Part shown: positions 8,945 through 18,178 of the stretch, piece after piece
Layout: each line of letters begins with the position of its first letter
How positions within the stretch are numbered: position 1 is the first letter of the stretch
Assembly (NCBI GenBank): GCA_017643925.1
Contig: JAEPML010000002.1
Location: forward strand, 62,001 to 126,000
DNA length: 64,000 bases
Direction: 5' to 3'
Source: Roseibium sp.
GTDB taxonomy: Bacteria > Pseudomonadota > Alphaproteobacteria > Rhizobiales > Stappiaceae
Notes under the pieces: model-generated
Told to the model about the DNA's origin: nothing
The model's database searches: none
What the model saw: only the letters and a program-made list of their open reading frames with translations
Program-made: the position numbers and the translations under genes

Positions 8945-10804
8945 TCAGGTTTCCTCCCGCGACAGGAGCTCATGGATCTTGACCGGTTCGTCGTAGCCCT
9001 TGACCTCGACCTCGCCTGCGGACCGCAGTTTGAACTTGCCCTGAACACGAATGGCCAGGTCGTCACTTACCAGAATGCTAGACCCCAGATCACGATTGAT
9101 ACCTTCGAGACGGGAGGCAAGGTTCACGGTGCTGCCAAGGGCTGTGTAGTTCAGCCGGTCCGAGCTGCCGACATTGCCGATAATGGCGTCGCCGGAGTGG
9201 ATGCCGATCCGGGTGCGGATCCTGATGCCGTCTTCCTGCCAGGAATCCGTCTCGCTCTTGCTGGCCTCGATGATGGCCAGGGCGGCCTCGCATGCCTTTT
9301 GAGGGTGGTCGGCAATATCGTTGGGTGCATTCCAGAATGCCATGACAGCGTCGCCGATATACTTGTCGATGGTGGCGTCGTGCGCGAGCAGGGTCTGCGT
9401 GACGATCTCGAAATAGCGGGACATGCGGTTCATGACCTCTTCCGGTTCGAGATGGGACGACATAGCCGTGAAGTTCTCCAGATCCATGAACATGACAGTG
9501 ACATCGCGTTTTTGGCCACCGAGTTCCGGTTCCGTTTCCCTCTCGATCATCTGACGCACGAGTGCCTTGGGCACATATTGTCCGAATGTCTGAAGCGACC
9601 TGCGCATCTGGTCCAGCGCAACCTCGAGCCGGTAGATCTCTTCCACCTTGGACGTGCGGGTGAAAGGCTCATCCAGTTCAAATTTCCGGATCTTGTTGCT
9701 GCCGCTGGCCAGCGCCTTGAGCGGCCGTGACAGCATCCTCGAAATCAACCAGACAAAGGGGATGCTGCCCAGGGCGATCAGGATGGAAAAAACGATAGTC
9801 TGACGCGAAGCGCGTGTAATCGGTCCGACAACGTCTGACAGGGGCAGGGCGATTGCGAGGTTCTCGACCTTGCCTGCGCCCAACTCGATTGGAGACACGT
9901 GGGTCAGCCACGTGCGGTCATTGACGACGATCTCCTGGTTTCTTGCCTCGCCCGCGACCGTTGCCTGGCTTTGCAGGGTTTCCAGAAGCGCATCCCTGTC
10001 GCCATTGTCCAAAGCCGCGGGGGGGGACGAGCGGGCCAGGAGTTTTCCCTCATTGCTGATGATGGCGAGCACGCCCTGTTCTGCCTGAGGTTCAGAATCG
10101 AGAAAGGTGTCGATGTCCCTGAGTGTGAGATCGACACCAACGACACCGCGCGCGTGCCGCTTGCTGACGGTCAGGCCCGGCTCACCTGATCCGGCAAAGA
10201 TATAGACTGCGGTGCGCACCACATCATTGGACTGCTGGGCCAGCTTGTACCACGGGCGTTCGCGCGGATCGTATTTCGCTTCATACTCCGAGCGTGTAGC
10301 CAGCGTGTCACCGCTTGCATCCAGAAAGCGTTGAATGCGCAATGGATTTTTCCGGTCACCCCGCAAGATGATCTGTTCCAGGAGGGCCGTACCCTCCGGA
10401 GCGCCAAGGGCTTCCAGCCGTTCTTTGGGGCGGTTGCGTGCCGCACCGATCAGGTAGTTGCTGCCATCCTCATAGGCGATGTAGATATTCGCGATCTGGG
10501 GCATGACCCTGACAAAGGAAATCAGCCGTTTGCGTGAAGGATGCCCGCTTGCCTTTGGAACCGCATTCACATCCAGCCAGTCGCCCGAATACTGCGCAAT
10601 GGAGTCAATCGGCGCGATCAGCGCTGCGGTTTGCAGGCGCACGACTTCCACTGACCGTTCCATGAGCTCGCGTCCGGCGGTCAGGGCTGACTGTCGATTG
10701 GAATAATGCGTGAAGGTGATGATCGTCGCAGCAAGTGCAAGGGCAACGCCAAGCGTGACCGTGAACAGGCTGACCGTTATCGGAACCCTGGATCTCTTAT
10801 TCAT
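8945..10804 (-). CDS. Membrane class III adenylate/guanylate cyclase with Cache-type sensor
   Basis: A 619-residue receptor cyclase. Residues about 9-31 form the first membrane helix, 32-330 a double-Cache-like periplasmic sensor (a YxxxxRPWY-like stretch, DPRERPWYKLAQQ, is a dCache hallmark), about 335-355 the second helix, then a HAMP segment, and a class III nucleotidyl cyclase domain from about 430 to 600. The metal-binding aspartates are in MFMDLENFT and KYIGDAVMAFW, and the transition-state Asn/Arg in STVNLASRLE. It should produce cAMP (or cGMP) in response to an extracellular small molecule. It is transcribed alone; the downstream neighbour is the small ORF on the other strand. Confidence 0.93.
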   Translation of the reverse strand: MNKRSRVPITVSLFTVTLGVALALAATIITFTHYSNRQSALTAGRELMERSVEVVRLQTAALIAPIDSIAQYSGDWLDVNAVPKASGHPSRKRLISFVRVMPQIANIYIAYEDGSNYLIGAARNRPKERLEALGAPEGTALLEQIILRGDRKNPLRIQRFLDASGDTLATRSEYEAKYDPRERPWYKLAQQSNDVVRTAVYIFAGSGEPGLTVSKRHARGVVGVDLTLRDIDTFLDSEPQAEQGVLAIISNEGKLLARSSPPAALDNGDRDALLETLQSQATVAGEARNQEIVVNDRTWLTHVSPIELGAGKVENLAIALPLSDVVGPITRASRQTIVFSILIALGSIPFVWLISRMLSRPLKALASGSNKIRKFELDEPFTRTSKVEEIYRLEVALDQMRRSLQTFGQYVPKALVRQMIERETEPELGGQKRDVTVMFMDLENFTAMSSHLEPEEVMNRMSRYFEIVTQTLLAHDATIDKYIGDAVMAFWNAPNDIADHPQKACEAALAIIEASKSETDSWQEDGIRIRTRIGIHSGDAIIGNVGSSDRLNYTALGSTVNLASRLEGINRDLGSSILVSDDLAIRVQGKFKLRSAGEVEVKGYDEPVKIHELLSREET

Positions 10805-11118
10805 CGTGCCGGGCCGCCCCCCACAGCCATCACCACCAAGTGATTATGCAAAAACAGGAACCTATTCGCCAACACGCGGATTGGCAACTTCGGCTATTGG
10901 CCAAGGTGGCAAAGGTCCACATTGGTTTGGTCTTTCAGTTTCACGAGGTTGAGCATGGGCCTGCGCCGAGTGTCTGACACGACGCCGTGAGGGAAAGTTT
11001 CTGAAAACACGTGACCATAATCACAGATTGAAAAAAGTGACTTGATACAACCTAAGGATGGTTACCAGGGCTCGAATGTTTCGGGTTGCAACGCCAGTGA
11101 TGCGGGAGAAAGCGTATC
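10805..11118. other. Intergenic region between the cyclase and the amber-interrupted gene
   Basis: About 310 bases between divergent genes. It should hold the promoter of the cyclase on the reverse strand and of the forward gene starting at 11119. An AT-rich stretch (GATTGAAAAAAGTGACTTGATACA, positions 11026-11049) is a candidate promoter core but does not show a convincing -35/-10 pair. No gene seen. Confidence 0.35.
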
Positions 11119-11694
11119 ATGCCGACCAACATCTACACTCTTCCCAGCAATTTGACCGCAACGCACGTCATCGGCGTCACACCTGCCGATCATCATGCCC
11201 TGGCGGGAACGGCGATACCCGGTTTTCATCCGGCAGACCTTGCAGGCCATCCCGAGCAGTCCTTCACGTAGCGGGGCAAGATCAGGCCGACTGTCTATTT
11301 CGCCAATGGTGCCCGGTTCACCCAGTCTCACAAGAACTTTGACAATATCGGCTATCACCCGCCCAGAGGTCAGCACAAGTTTTTCGGGAATGTCGATCGG
11401 GACGAGTTCAGGCGCGCCCGCAAGGACAGGAGAACGCTTGCCAGGAAGCTGCAATCCTATATCGCCGGGACAGAGCAACCCTGCCATCCGATGCCACCAC
11501 CGATGGGCGAACCGTTCCAGGGGCGTATGCTTCTGGAAATCTACGAGGGCGCCATACATCCCTCAAGGTCGGCCATTGTGGCAGTGACCTACCAACAGGC
11601 CGCTGAGCTCATCAGAAGCCTGCGCGCCCGCTCTGAAGAGAAGCTCAAGTTCGCTGCGACGCAGGAGTGGTACTTCGCCGACAAGGAGGATTGA
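11119..11694 (+). pseudogene. Conserved-looking gene interrupted by a single amber codon
   Basis: A forward reading frame runs from ATG at 11119 to TGA at 11692-11694, with one interruption: TAG at 11269-11271, codon 51. Both sides keep the same frame and the same G/C-rich third-position codon use, so this looks like one gene of 191 codons with a point nonsense mutation (for example CAG to TAG), not two genes. The first part begins MPTNIYTLPSNLTATH; the second carries polar, charged sequence with a helical C-terminus ending YFADKED. No family recognised. A long reverse-strand ORF over the same bases has poorer composition and is probably a shadow. Internal re-initiation at ATG 11491 could still yield a 67-residue fragment. 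Confidence 0.6.
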
Positions 11695-11889
11695 GAATAG
11701 CAGCTCAATCCATGAGGTCCTTGGCGCATCGACAACCGTTCTAACTGATCCGGTCATCGTTCATCATACCGCAAATGGCTGAAGGTCCGTTCTGCCAAGC
11801 TGTTCGTTCATAATGTGATCTGCGCTACTGCAAGAACTGCGCTTTATCGATGAATTGTCTCCAGGATATTGATCGTGGAGGGAAACAGC

Positions 11890-12474
11890 GTGAGTGGATC
11901 AGAAAACACCAAGACCGATGACTGGGAAGCAGCCGGAACTATCGCGTGTGGAGCTGGCGCAGCTGTAGGCGTGAACACCCTCGGTGTCGAGTTTCGGTCG
12001 AAAAGACTAAATGTCAGGAAGTTCTTTTGTCTTTGGTCCGCAGGATATTCATTGGGTTTGCCGGTGGGAATATCGCTCGATTGGGACGGTCTCACAGATT
12101 CCGATTTCAACAAAATCAAGTGCGATAATCCATTTTCATTGAATGATTTGAACTTGAGCACCGGCCTTCTGATGTCGGCTACATTTTGCCCTGTCGGTTT
12201 CGGTGTTTCGGGATGTTTGATTTCAGCCGGAATATTTCCCTCATTGTTCACGCTTTGCCGGATTTATGGCGGTGTTGCCGGCTTCGACCTGGGAGTTGAG
12301 GCGATGAGAGGTGTCTGGTTGGCCGCCAAAAACACAAACAGTTATGATGTCAAACGGCACGCGGTGGGGAATGCCAAGACTGGCTCGGGAAACCGAAAAT
12401 CAGTTCCGCCGCTGAGACCTGCAGTACATGCTCCACCTCATCCGAGGTTTGGAAGCATGCCTCGCAACTTCTAG
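11890..12474 (+). CDS. Hypothetical protein, Gly/Cys-containing
   Basis: About 194 residues from GTG at 11890, chosen because GGAGGG lies 7 bases upstream; a TTG at 11869 is a weaker alternative. The protein starts MSGSENTKTDDWEAAG, has a glycine-rich stretch (IACGAGAAVGVNTLGVEF), several short hydrophobic segments with cysteines (around residues 100-130: SATFCPVGFGVSGCLIS and LFTLCRIYGG), and a basic, proline-rich C-terminus. No signal peptide. The repeated 'G.[GS].[G]V' pattern suggests a beta-rich fold. No family recognised. Base composition is lower in GC than its neighbours, so it may be acquired. Confidence 0.6.
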   Translation: MSGSENTKTDDWEAAGTIACGAGAAVGVNTLGVEFRSKRLNVRKFFCLWSAGYSLGLPVGISLDWDGLTDSDFNKIKCDNPFSLNDLNLSTGLLMSATFCPVGFGVSGCLISAGIFPSLFTLCRIYGGVAGFDLGVEAMRGVWLAAKNTNSYDVKRHAVGNAKTGSGNRKSVPPLRPAVHAPPHPRFGSMPRNF

Positions 12475-12682
12475 GCTGATCACGTCCACTTCCAGCTTTG
12501 CATTCCAGGGTTCGGGGCGAGACATCGCGTCACGAAGTGACCGGGAATTGGCGTCAACGCGCCTTTTCTTCAACGTGGGTCCGACGTGCCGTTTCGGCAA
12601 AAAATCGTCTGACAAGTAACTTCATATCTGTCCGGAATGTCCTTAGTGTTACCTGCAAACTTCAAAGTCAGCTGGGCTTAAC
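12475..12682. other. Intergenic region before the universal stress gene
   Basis: About 200 bases with no supported gene. A 71-codon reverse ORF overlaps the previous gene and this region but has no ribosome-binding site or recognisable product. The promoter of the universal stress protein gene should be here. Confidence 0.35.
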
Positions 12683-13171
12683 ATGCACAAAATCCTGATA
12701 CCGGTGGATGGCTCCATCCACGCAATGAAGGCACTCAAAGTCGCTTCGGATTTGGCAACCAAGTATCAGGGGCGCCTTTACATTCTCCATATTCTGCTGA
12801 GAGGCAAGGATGCCAGCGACCTGATGGAACTGGATATTTCGAGTCAGTTCGACCAGCATCTGCAGAAGCTCATGAATACTGCGATTGTGGCCGACCTCGG
12901 ACCGGCCCCCGACAAAGTCCTTCAGAGGGTCGGTCAGATCATCCTTGATCACTTTGCAGAAAGGGCTGCGAAACAGGGTGCTGCATTTGAGGTGTTGCCA
13001 ATCACGAGCGGTTCGCCTGCTGACGAGATCCTAAAAACGCAACAGAAAATTGAAGCCGGCACCATTGTTATGGGGGCCAGGGGCGTCACCCAATCTGACC
13101 TGGCGACCTTCGGCAGCGTTTCTCAAGAGGTTTTCAATCGTGCCCAATGCACCTGCATTTCGGTGAAATAG
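12683..13171 (+). CDS. Universal stress protein, UspA family
   Basis: A 162-residue single-domain Usp. It begins with the family strand ILIPVDGS (Asp8 is the nucleotide-contacting acid) and ends with the ATP-binding loop GTIVMGARGVTQSDLATFGSV (MGxRGxxx...GSVSxxV). The GARG-x9-GS spacing suggests it belongs to the ATP-binding Usp group. Cytoplasmic. It is a single gene between an orphan gene and tRNA-Pro. Confidence 0.93.
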   Translation: MHKILIPVDGSIHAMKALKVASDLATKYQGRLYILHILLRGKDASDLMELDISSQFDQHLQKLMNTAIVADLGPAPDKVLQRVGQIILDHFAERAAKQGAAFEVLPITSGSPADEILKTQQKIEAGTIVMGARGVTQSDLATFGSVSQEVFNRAQCTCISVK

Positions 13172-13251
13172 GGACGATCAGAACAGCGCTATAGGCGCTG
13201 TACTGGAAGCTCGCAAGACAACAAATGTGCCATGATAAAAATTGTTCGGAA

Positions 13252-13328
13252 TGGTCGGGCAGGCCGGATTTGAACCGACGACCCCTTCACCCCCAGTGAA
13301 GTGCGCTACCAGGCTGCGCTACTGCCCG
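13252..13328 (-). tRNA. tRNA-Pro (anticodon GGG)
   Basis: The reverse strand folds as a complete cloverleaf: acceptor CGGGCAG pairs with CTGCCCG, D-stem GCGC/GCGC, anticodon stem CTTCA/TGAAG around the loop CTGGGGG (anticodon GGG), and T-arm GTCGG-TTCAAAT-CCGGC. Discriminator base A and an encoded CCA end are present at 13255 and 13252-13254. tRNA genes are common integration sites, but I found no duplicated 3' end of this tRNA nearby. Confidence 0.97.
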
Positions 13329-13406
13329 AACGGACCCTACCTAGCCCAGTCGTCTGCCAAGCGCAAGCAGGTTGTTGCAAGGCCGTGAAGAGTTGTGCCC
13401 AGACTT

Positions 13407-14678
13407 TTAGCGGGCGGCGGGAAGGGGGTCTTGCCGGTTGCCGAAGAAGCGTTTGCGCTCCAGCTTGTCGATGGCGATCAGACCCCAGGAAAGCCCGTAA
13501 AGCATGTACATGTGCCGCCAGTGGTCGGTATCAATGATGACCGACAGGATCAGGTGCGCGACAAAGACGGCAAAGACGCATTGTGTGAAGCCGGTCCAGG
13601 GCCGCGCCTTGAACAAAAGCGGGACAAGGGCGCAAAGTGTCCAGATCGCCATGATGATATAGACCGTCCCGCCGAGCCAGCCATAGGTGGTGAAGCCCTT
13701 CAGATAGACATTGTGTTCGTCTTCCGGGAAATACTTGTTGAATTCAAGCGCCCCGATTCCGAGCGGGTGCTCCATTACCAACTGAAACCCGAGCGCATAG
13801 CGGGCAAACCGTCCGAGACGGGCACCGTCATATTCCTGCACAAGGCGGGCACGTTGCTCGAACATCTGGGAAACGGTGTCGATTGAAAGCGCGGCCGCCA
13901 ACAATGCGAAGACAGCCAGAACACCGGCAACTCCCAGAAAGACAAGCCGCGCGCGCCGGCGTGAGTTCCGCTCCGTGACCAGGGACAGGAAGTAGACCAG
14001 CAGGACAGCTGCAAACAGAACGCCCCAGGCGCCGCGCGAGAAGCTGAGGAAGATGGCAAGCAGCAAAATGGCAAGACCCGCAACAACGTGCAGGTTCCTG
14101 AACACCGGACCACGCAGCAGCCTGTGGATCAACAGGACCGTCGGCAGCACCAGAAACGGTCCGAAAACGTTCGGATCCTGAAACGTGCCGCGCGCCCGGT
14201 CATATAGTGTGAAGTAAGCGGCTCCGGGAAACAGGTGGAAATAACCCGCAATGCCGATGGTGGCGACAAAGATGGCACTGACGATGTAACCGTTTTGAAT
14301 GATCCGGATGCGGTTCGGATCGTCGGCGAGGATGGCCGCGTAGAAGATCGACGTGATCGCAAGGAACCCGGAGACGGCGATATACATGATCGCGTCGCCC
14401 ATTTCCTGGGCCATCGGGATGGAGGCAATGCCCCCGGCCGTATAGAGCATCATGCAGATGATCAGGGGGCCGAATTCCCGGCGCAGCTTCAGTCCGCAGG
14501 CGAGCCAGACGACGGACAGGACCGCCATGTAAAGCTCATAGGGAGCCGGCTCCTCGATCACGAAACCCGACAGGAAGGCAGCAAGCCACAGGGCTCCGTT
14601 GCCCAGGCTTTTGGCCGAAGGCCCGAACGGCACGCGCGCAACAGACACGCTGCCGTGAGCATCGGCCACTGCACTCAA
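13407..14678 (-). CDS. O-antigen ligase / polysaccharide polymerase family membrane protein
   Basis: A 423-residue polytopic membrane protein of the Wzy_C (WaaL/ExoQ) type, with about ten hydrophobic helices and a larger periplasmic loop in the second half. The sequence RARGTFQDPNVFGPFL and the following SFSRGAWG are family hallmarks; the loop contains LGRFARYALGFQLVMEHPLGIG with the conserved Gly and His residues. It should polymerise or ligate undecaprenyl-linked repeat units in the periplasm. The start is probably TTG at 14678, overlapping the TGA of the priming transferase gene (GGAG lies 8 bases upstream), so the two are translationally coupled. Confidence 0.9.
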   Translation of the reverse strand: MSAVADAHGSVSVARVPFGPSAKSLGNGALWLAAFLSGFVIEEPAPYELYMAVLSVVWLACGLKLRREFGPLIICMMLYTAGGIASIPMAQEMGDAIMYIAVSGFLAITSIFYAAILADDPNRIRIIQNGYIVSAIFVATIGIAGYFHLFPGAAYFTLYDRARGTFQDPNVFGPFLVLPTVLLIHRLLRGPVFRNLHVVAGLAILLLAIFLSFSRGAWGVLFAAVLLVYFLSLVTERNSRRRARLVFLGVAGVLAVFALLAAALSIDTVSQMFEQRARLVQEYDGARLGRFARYALGFQLVMEHPLGIGALEFNKYFPEDEHNVYLKGFTTYGWLGGTVYIIMAIWTLCALVPLLFKARPWTGFTQCVFAVFVAHLILSVIIDTDHWRHMYMLYGLSWGLIAIDKLERKRFFGNRQDPLPAAR

Positions 14679-16282
14679 TAGGCGTTCTCCGTATTCAGCA
14701 GGCTGAACGGTGTCAGGAACAGGATCTTCAGGTCAAACAGGATTGACCAGTTCTCGATGTAATAGACATCGCATTCGACACGGTTCTGGATTTTCTCCGG
14801 CGTGTCGACCTCGCCGCGCCAGCCATTGATCTGCGCCCAACCGGTCACGCCCGGCTTGACCTTGTGGCGGGCGAAATAGCCATCGACGACATCGTCCCAG
14901 GTCTTGTTGTCCGTATGGGCATTGACCGCGTGCGGACGCGGGCCGACAAGCGACAGGCTTCCCGCCAGCACGTTGAATAGCTGAGGCAGTTCGTCGATCG
15001 AAGTCTTGCGGATGAAACGCCCAACCCGGGTGACGCGAGGGTCTCCCTTGGTCACGACCTGCTTGGCATCTGGATCCGCCATTTCGGTATACATGGAGCG
15101 GAACTTGAGGACTTCGATGATCTCGTTGTTGAAGCCATATCGCTTCTGTTTGAACAGGACAGGACCCTTGCTCTCCAGCTTCACGGCAATCGCTGTCGCG
15201 ATCATGACCGGGAAGAGGGTGACCAGCGCGAGGGTTGCAAAGACCAGATCAAAGATCCGCTTTGCCACCATGTCCCAGTCCGCAATCGGTTTTTCGACCA
15301 CATCAACGAAGGGCACGGTGCCGATGAAGGAAGCGCCGCGATTGCGGAACCGCACCTTGTCGGTATGCGCGGACAGGCGGATATCAACCGGAAGAACCCA
15401 AAGCTTCTTCAGGAGTTCCAGAACACGCTTCTCGGCACGCAGCGGAATGCAGACGATGAGCATGTCGATCCGTGCAAGACGGGCAAATTCGACCAGCCCG
15501 CTGATGTTGCCGAGCTTCGGATAACCGGCAACGATCGGCGGGGACCGGTCGTTGGCGCGGTCGTCGAAAATGCCGCAGATACGGATGTCATTGTCCGGTT
15601 GGGCTTCCAGGTCGCGGATCAGTTCGGCGGCGGCGCTGCCTCCGCCCACAATGACGGCGCGGCGCTCCAGACGGCCAGACACCATCCATTTGCGAACGAG
15701 GTAATAGACGACGGCTCTGGAAACACACAAAGCAGCCAGACCCATGACGAACCAGCTGCCGATCCAGGCTTCGGAAAACCCGCCGCCGACACCGGTGGTT
15801 GTCCGCAAAACGGCAAAAACACCGAGGACGAGCGTCCAGCCGGCGGCAACGCGTCCGAGTTGGGACAGGCCCCGGCGCATGACGTGAACCTGATAGACAT
15901 CGGCAGCCTGGAAAAAGGCGATGGCAAACAATGTCGCGATTGCAAGCGCGGCCAGGTGAGTCAGTCCGAGGTTTGCCACTTCACCGCTGGTGAACGCGGC
16001 AATCGCGGCTGTTGTGGCAATCAGAACGATGTCGGAAACCCGCACGCTGCCGGCCAAAACGGGAACGGAAACACCCTTGCCGCCAAGGCTCTTCGCCACG
16101 GCCGCAGAGCTGGCGGACAGGTGCGCTTTCTTGGACGTGAAGACCTCAACATTCATCTGTCCGGTCGCTCCCTGAACAGTGTGCTTCAGTTTTTCCTCGA
16201 GGCGCTGATCGACCCTTGTTTCTGCTGTTTCGCGGGGGGCCTCTACCTCGGGCTCTTTGGGGCTAAGGGCTGGGCTGCTCAT
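14675..16282 (-). CDS. Undecaprenyl-phosphate sugar phosphotransferase (polyprenol priming enzyme)
   Basis: A 535-residue WcaJ/WbaP-type enzyme that transfers a sugar-1-phosphate to undecaprenyl phosphate, the first step of exopolysaccharide assembly at the inner membrane. The N-terminal 65 residues are polar; four membrane helices follow (about 70-210), then a nucleotide-binding-like domain (VIVGGGSAAAELI), a fifth helix (about 340-360) and the catalytic domain with LKFRSMY, the RKTSIDELPQL motif, LVGPRPHA and KPGVTGWAQI. It overlaps the GT4 gene by one base (TAATG) and the ligase gene by four. Confidence 0.95.
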   Translation of the reverse strand: MSSPALSPKEPEVEAPRETAETRVDQRLEEKLKHTVQGATGQMNVEVFTSKKAHLSASSAAVAKSLGGKGVSVPVLAGSVRVSDIVLIATTAAIAAFTSGEVANLGLTHLAALAIATLFAIAFFQAADVYQVHVMRRGLSQLGRVAAGWTLVLGVFAVLRTTTGVGGGFSEAWIGSWFVMGLAALCVSRAVVYYLVRKWMVSGRLERRAVIVGGGSAAAELIRDLEAQPDNDIRICGIFDDRANDRSPPIVAGYPKLGNISGLVEFARLARIDMLIVCIPLRAEKRVLELLKKLWVLPVDIRLSAHTDKVRFRNRGASFIGTVPFVDVVEKPIADWDMVAKRIFDLVFATLALVTLFPVMIATAIAVKLESKGPVLFKQKRYGFNNEIIEVLKFRSMYTEMADPDAKQVVTKGDPRVTRVGRFIRKTSIDELPQLFNVLAGSLSLVGPRPHAVNAHTDNKTWDDVVDGYFARHKVKPGVTGWAQINGWRGEVDTPEKIQNRVECDVYYIENWSILFDLKILFLTPFSLLNTENAY

Positions 16283-17511
16283 TATCGGTTGCTCGATCTT
16301 GCGTAGACAGTTTGTGCACGGGAGACTGCAGACACACCGTCAGCGCGTGTCGGAACCTTGCCTTCGGCCGGTGCAACTCCCTGCAATTCCTGGTAAAGCG
16401 TCGTGATCCGATCGCTCATCAGGTCAATCGAGAAGGTCTCCGCCAGACAGCCGCGCAGTTCCTTTGCATCTGCCTCCATCTTGGCGGGGGAGGCGAGGGC
16501 CTCTTCCATGGCCGCGGTGAGTTTGCCGATATGTCCCGGTTCGACGAGCCTGTGGGCAAAGCGACCGAAGATTTCCGGAATGCCGCCGACGCGTGTCGCA
16601 ATAAGCGGCCGCTGTGCGGCAACCGTTTCCAGAATGATGTAGGGCATGGCCTCCGCTCTCGACGGAACGACCACGTTGCGCGCCATCTTGAAGGCTTCGC
16701 GTGCCGGAAGCGCGCCATGGAAACTGATCGCATCGCTCAAGCCCAGATTGTCCACCATCTTGCGGTAGCGCTGTTCATCCGGGCCTTCTCCGACGATATG
16801 CGCGCGTGGAGCGGTTCCGGTCTTGAGACGGATGTTATAGAGCGCCTCGATGAAGAGGTCCGGACCCTTCAGGTCGCGCAACATGCCGATATAAAGAAAG
16901 TCGGCCGCGTCTTCATTGGTGGTTACCGGTGAAAACTCTTCGGGCCTCAGGCCATTGTAAACAATGCGGGTCAGCGCGTTGGGGCGCCCCACCTTGCTTT
17001 CATAGGCTGCCGATTCGTAGTCGGAAACAAACACCAGGCCGTCAGTGAACTTGCCGAGCAACCGTTCGAGACCGTGATAGACACGCCCCTCGAACCGGTT
17101 CGGGTCGTAATGCAGGCTGCCACCATGCGGACAATAGATCCTGGAGACCTTTTGACCCTTCAGCTTCAGGATGCTGCCGATCAGGCGAACATAAGCGCCA
17201 CCCTTTGCACCGTGCCCGTGCAGGATGTCAGGTTTCAAGTCACGAATATGACGGTATAGCGCGAACGTCGCAGAGAGATCCTGGATCGTCAGTTGACGCT
17301 GCATTGGAAAGCGTGCCAGGCCGAGAGCGAGATGCGGACGCAGTTCGTCCACCATCCGGTTGTCGAATGTGCTGCCCGTGCTGCTGTCGCAAACGATGCC
17401 GACTTGGTGTCCGGCAGCCGCCTGGCTCATTGCCAGATCGCGGATATGGCGAAAAATCCCGCCAATTGGCGATCGGACACAATGCACGATCCTCATGGGA
17501 GTCGTAGTCAT
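16282..17511 (-). CDS. Glycosyltransferase family 4
   Basis: A 409-residue GT-B fold enzyme. The N-terminal domain has the GGIFRH donor-side glycine loop (the RSPIGGIFRHI segment near residue 15) and the C-terminal domain has GPDLFIEA, then the EGPD motif and PSRAEAMPYIILE (the E-x7-E signature). It probably adds a sugar to the lipid-linked repeat started by the adjacent priming enzyme. It heads a three-gene run with overlapping frames. The last 35 residues are polar and not conserved in the family. Confidence 0.93.
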   Translation of the reverse strand: MTTTPMRIVHCVRSPIGGIFRHIRDLAMSQAAAGHQVGIVCDSSTGSTFDNRMVDELRPHLALGLARFPMQRQLTIQDLSATFALYRHIRDLKPDILHGHGAKGGAYVRLIGSILKLKGQKVSRIYCPHGGSLHYDPNRFEGRVYHGLERLLGKFTDGLVFVSDYESAAYESKVGRPNALTRIVYNGLRPEEFSPVTTNEDAADFLYIGMLRDLKGPDLFIEALYNIRLKTGTAPRAHIVGEGPDEQRYRKMVDNLGLSDAISFHGALPAREAFKMARNVVVPSRAEAMPYIILETVAAQRPLIATRVGGIPEIFGRFAHRLVEPGHIGKLTAAMEEALASPAKMEADAKELRGCLAETFSIDLMSDRITTLYQELQGVAPAEGKVPTRADGVSAVSRAQTVYARSSNR

Positions 17512-17617
17512 GGTGCAGTTTCCCTGTTTTGGCTCCCAGGTTTCTTATTGAACCCGTGAAGCTCTTGAACTGCACCGTAACAAAGGGAAATGAGTCCTCA
17601 GTTAATCCCGAGGACCC

Positions 17618-18175
17618 CTAGAAATAGCGTTCGCGGACGTAAATTGTGTCACCAGGACGCAATGGGTCCGAAATAGGCACACGTCCGTTTAGGATTTCAC
17701 CATTGAGCTGACGCGTGATATCCACATCGCTCTGCTGCGCCCGGGAACTGAAGCCACCTGCCGTCGCAATGGCGTTTTGCACGGTCATGCCGGCCACGTA
17801 GTTGTACTGGCCTGCATTTTGCACCTCACCCATGACAAAGATCGGCCGATAGGTGTCGACCTCGACTGAAACGTCAGGGTCGCGGATGTAGCCCTGCCGC
17901 AATTTCGTGGCAATGACGGCCGCCAGACCTTGCTGGGTTTTGCCGCGCGCAGCAACACTTCCGATCAGCGGGAAAGAAATATATCCAGCCTGATCAATGA
18001 CATAAGTGTTGGACAGGTCATCCTGACCAAACACGATGATGCGCAGCCTGTCGCTTGAATCCAAACGGTAAGGCTGTGTCAGCGTTTCATGAAATGCTGT
18101 TGGCGGCTGCCTGTACCCGCTGCATGCAGCTAGGCCCAGGCACAAGCCCAGGACAAGTAGCGCTCTCATTCGCAT
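17618..18175 (-). CDS. Polysaccharide export lipoprotein (Wza-like, short)
   Basis: A 185-residue outer-membrane-directed lipoprotein with signal MRMRALLVLGLCLGLAAC (lipobox LAAC, Cys18). It has a Poly_export domain (YRLDSSDRLRIIVFGQDDLSNTYVID) followed by an SLBB domain (VFVMGEVQNAGQYNYVAGMTV type). It is much shorter than E. coli Wza (about 380) and lacks the outer-membrane helix, like the short Wza-type proteins of alphaproteobacteria. The start is ATG 18175, since AGGAG lies 7-8 bases upstream; TTG 18178 is less likely. Divergent from the Wzc-like gene, with which it should form the export complex. Confidence 0.92.
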   Translation of the reverse strand: MRMRALLVLGLCLGLAACSGYRQPPTAFHETLTQPYRLDSSDRLRIIVFGQDDLSNTYVIDQAGYISFPLIGSVAARGKTQQGLAAVIATKLRQGYIRDPDVSVEVDTYRPIFVMGEVQNAGQYNYVAGMTVQNAIATAGGFSSRAQQSDVDITRQLNGEILNGRVPISDPLRPGDTIYVRERYF

Positions 18176-18178
18176 CAA

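Noticed and set aside
11062..11559. 165-codon reverse ORF opposite the amber-interrupted gene
   Set aside because: Forward frame has better codon composition and a coherent protein over 191 codons; the reverse one looks like a shadow.
12400..12615. 71-codon reverse ORF between the orphan gene and the universal stress gene
   Set aside because: Overlaps the preceding coding gene, no Shine-Dalgarno sequence and no recognisable protein.
13252..13328. tRNA-Pro as an integration site of a genomic island
   Set aside because: No integrase, no duplicated tRNA 3' end and no phage gene in the window; only weak composition differences at 11-12.5 kb.
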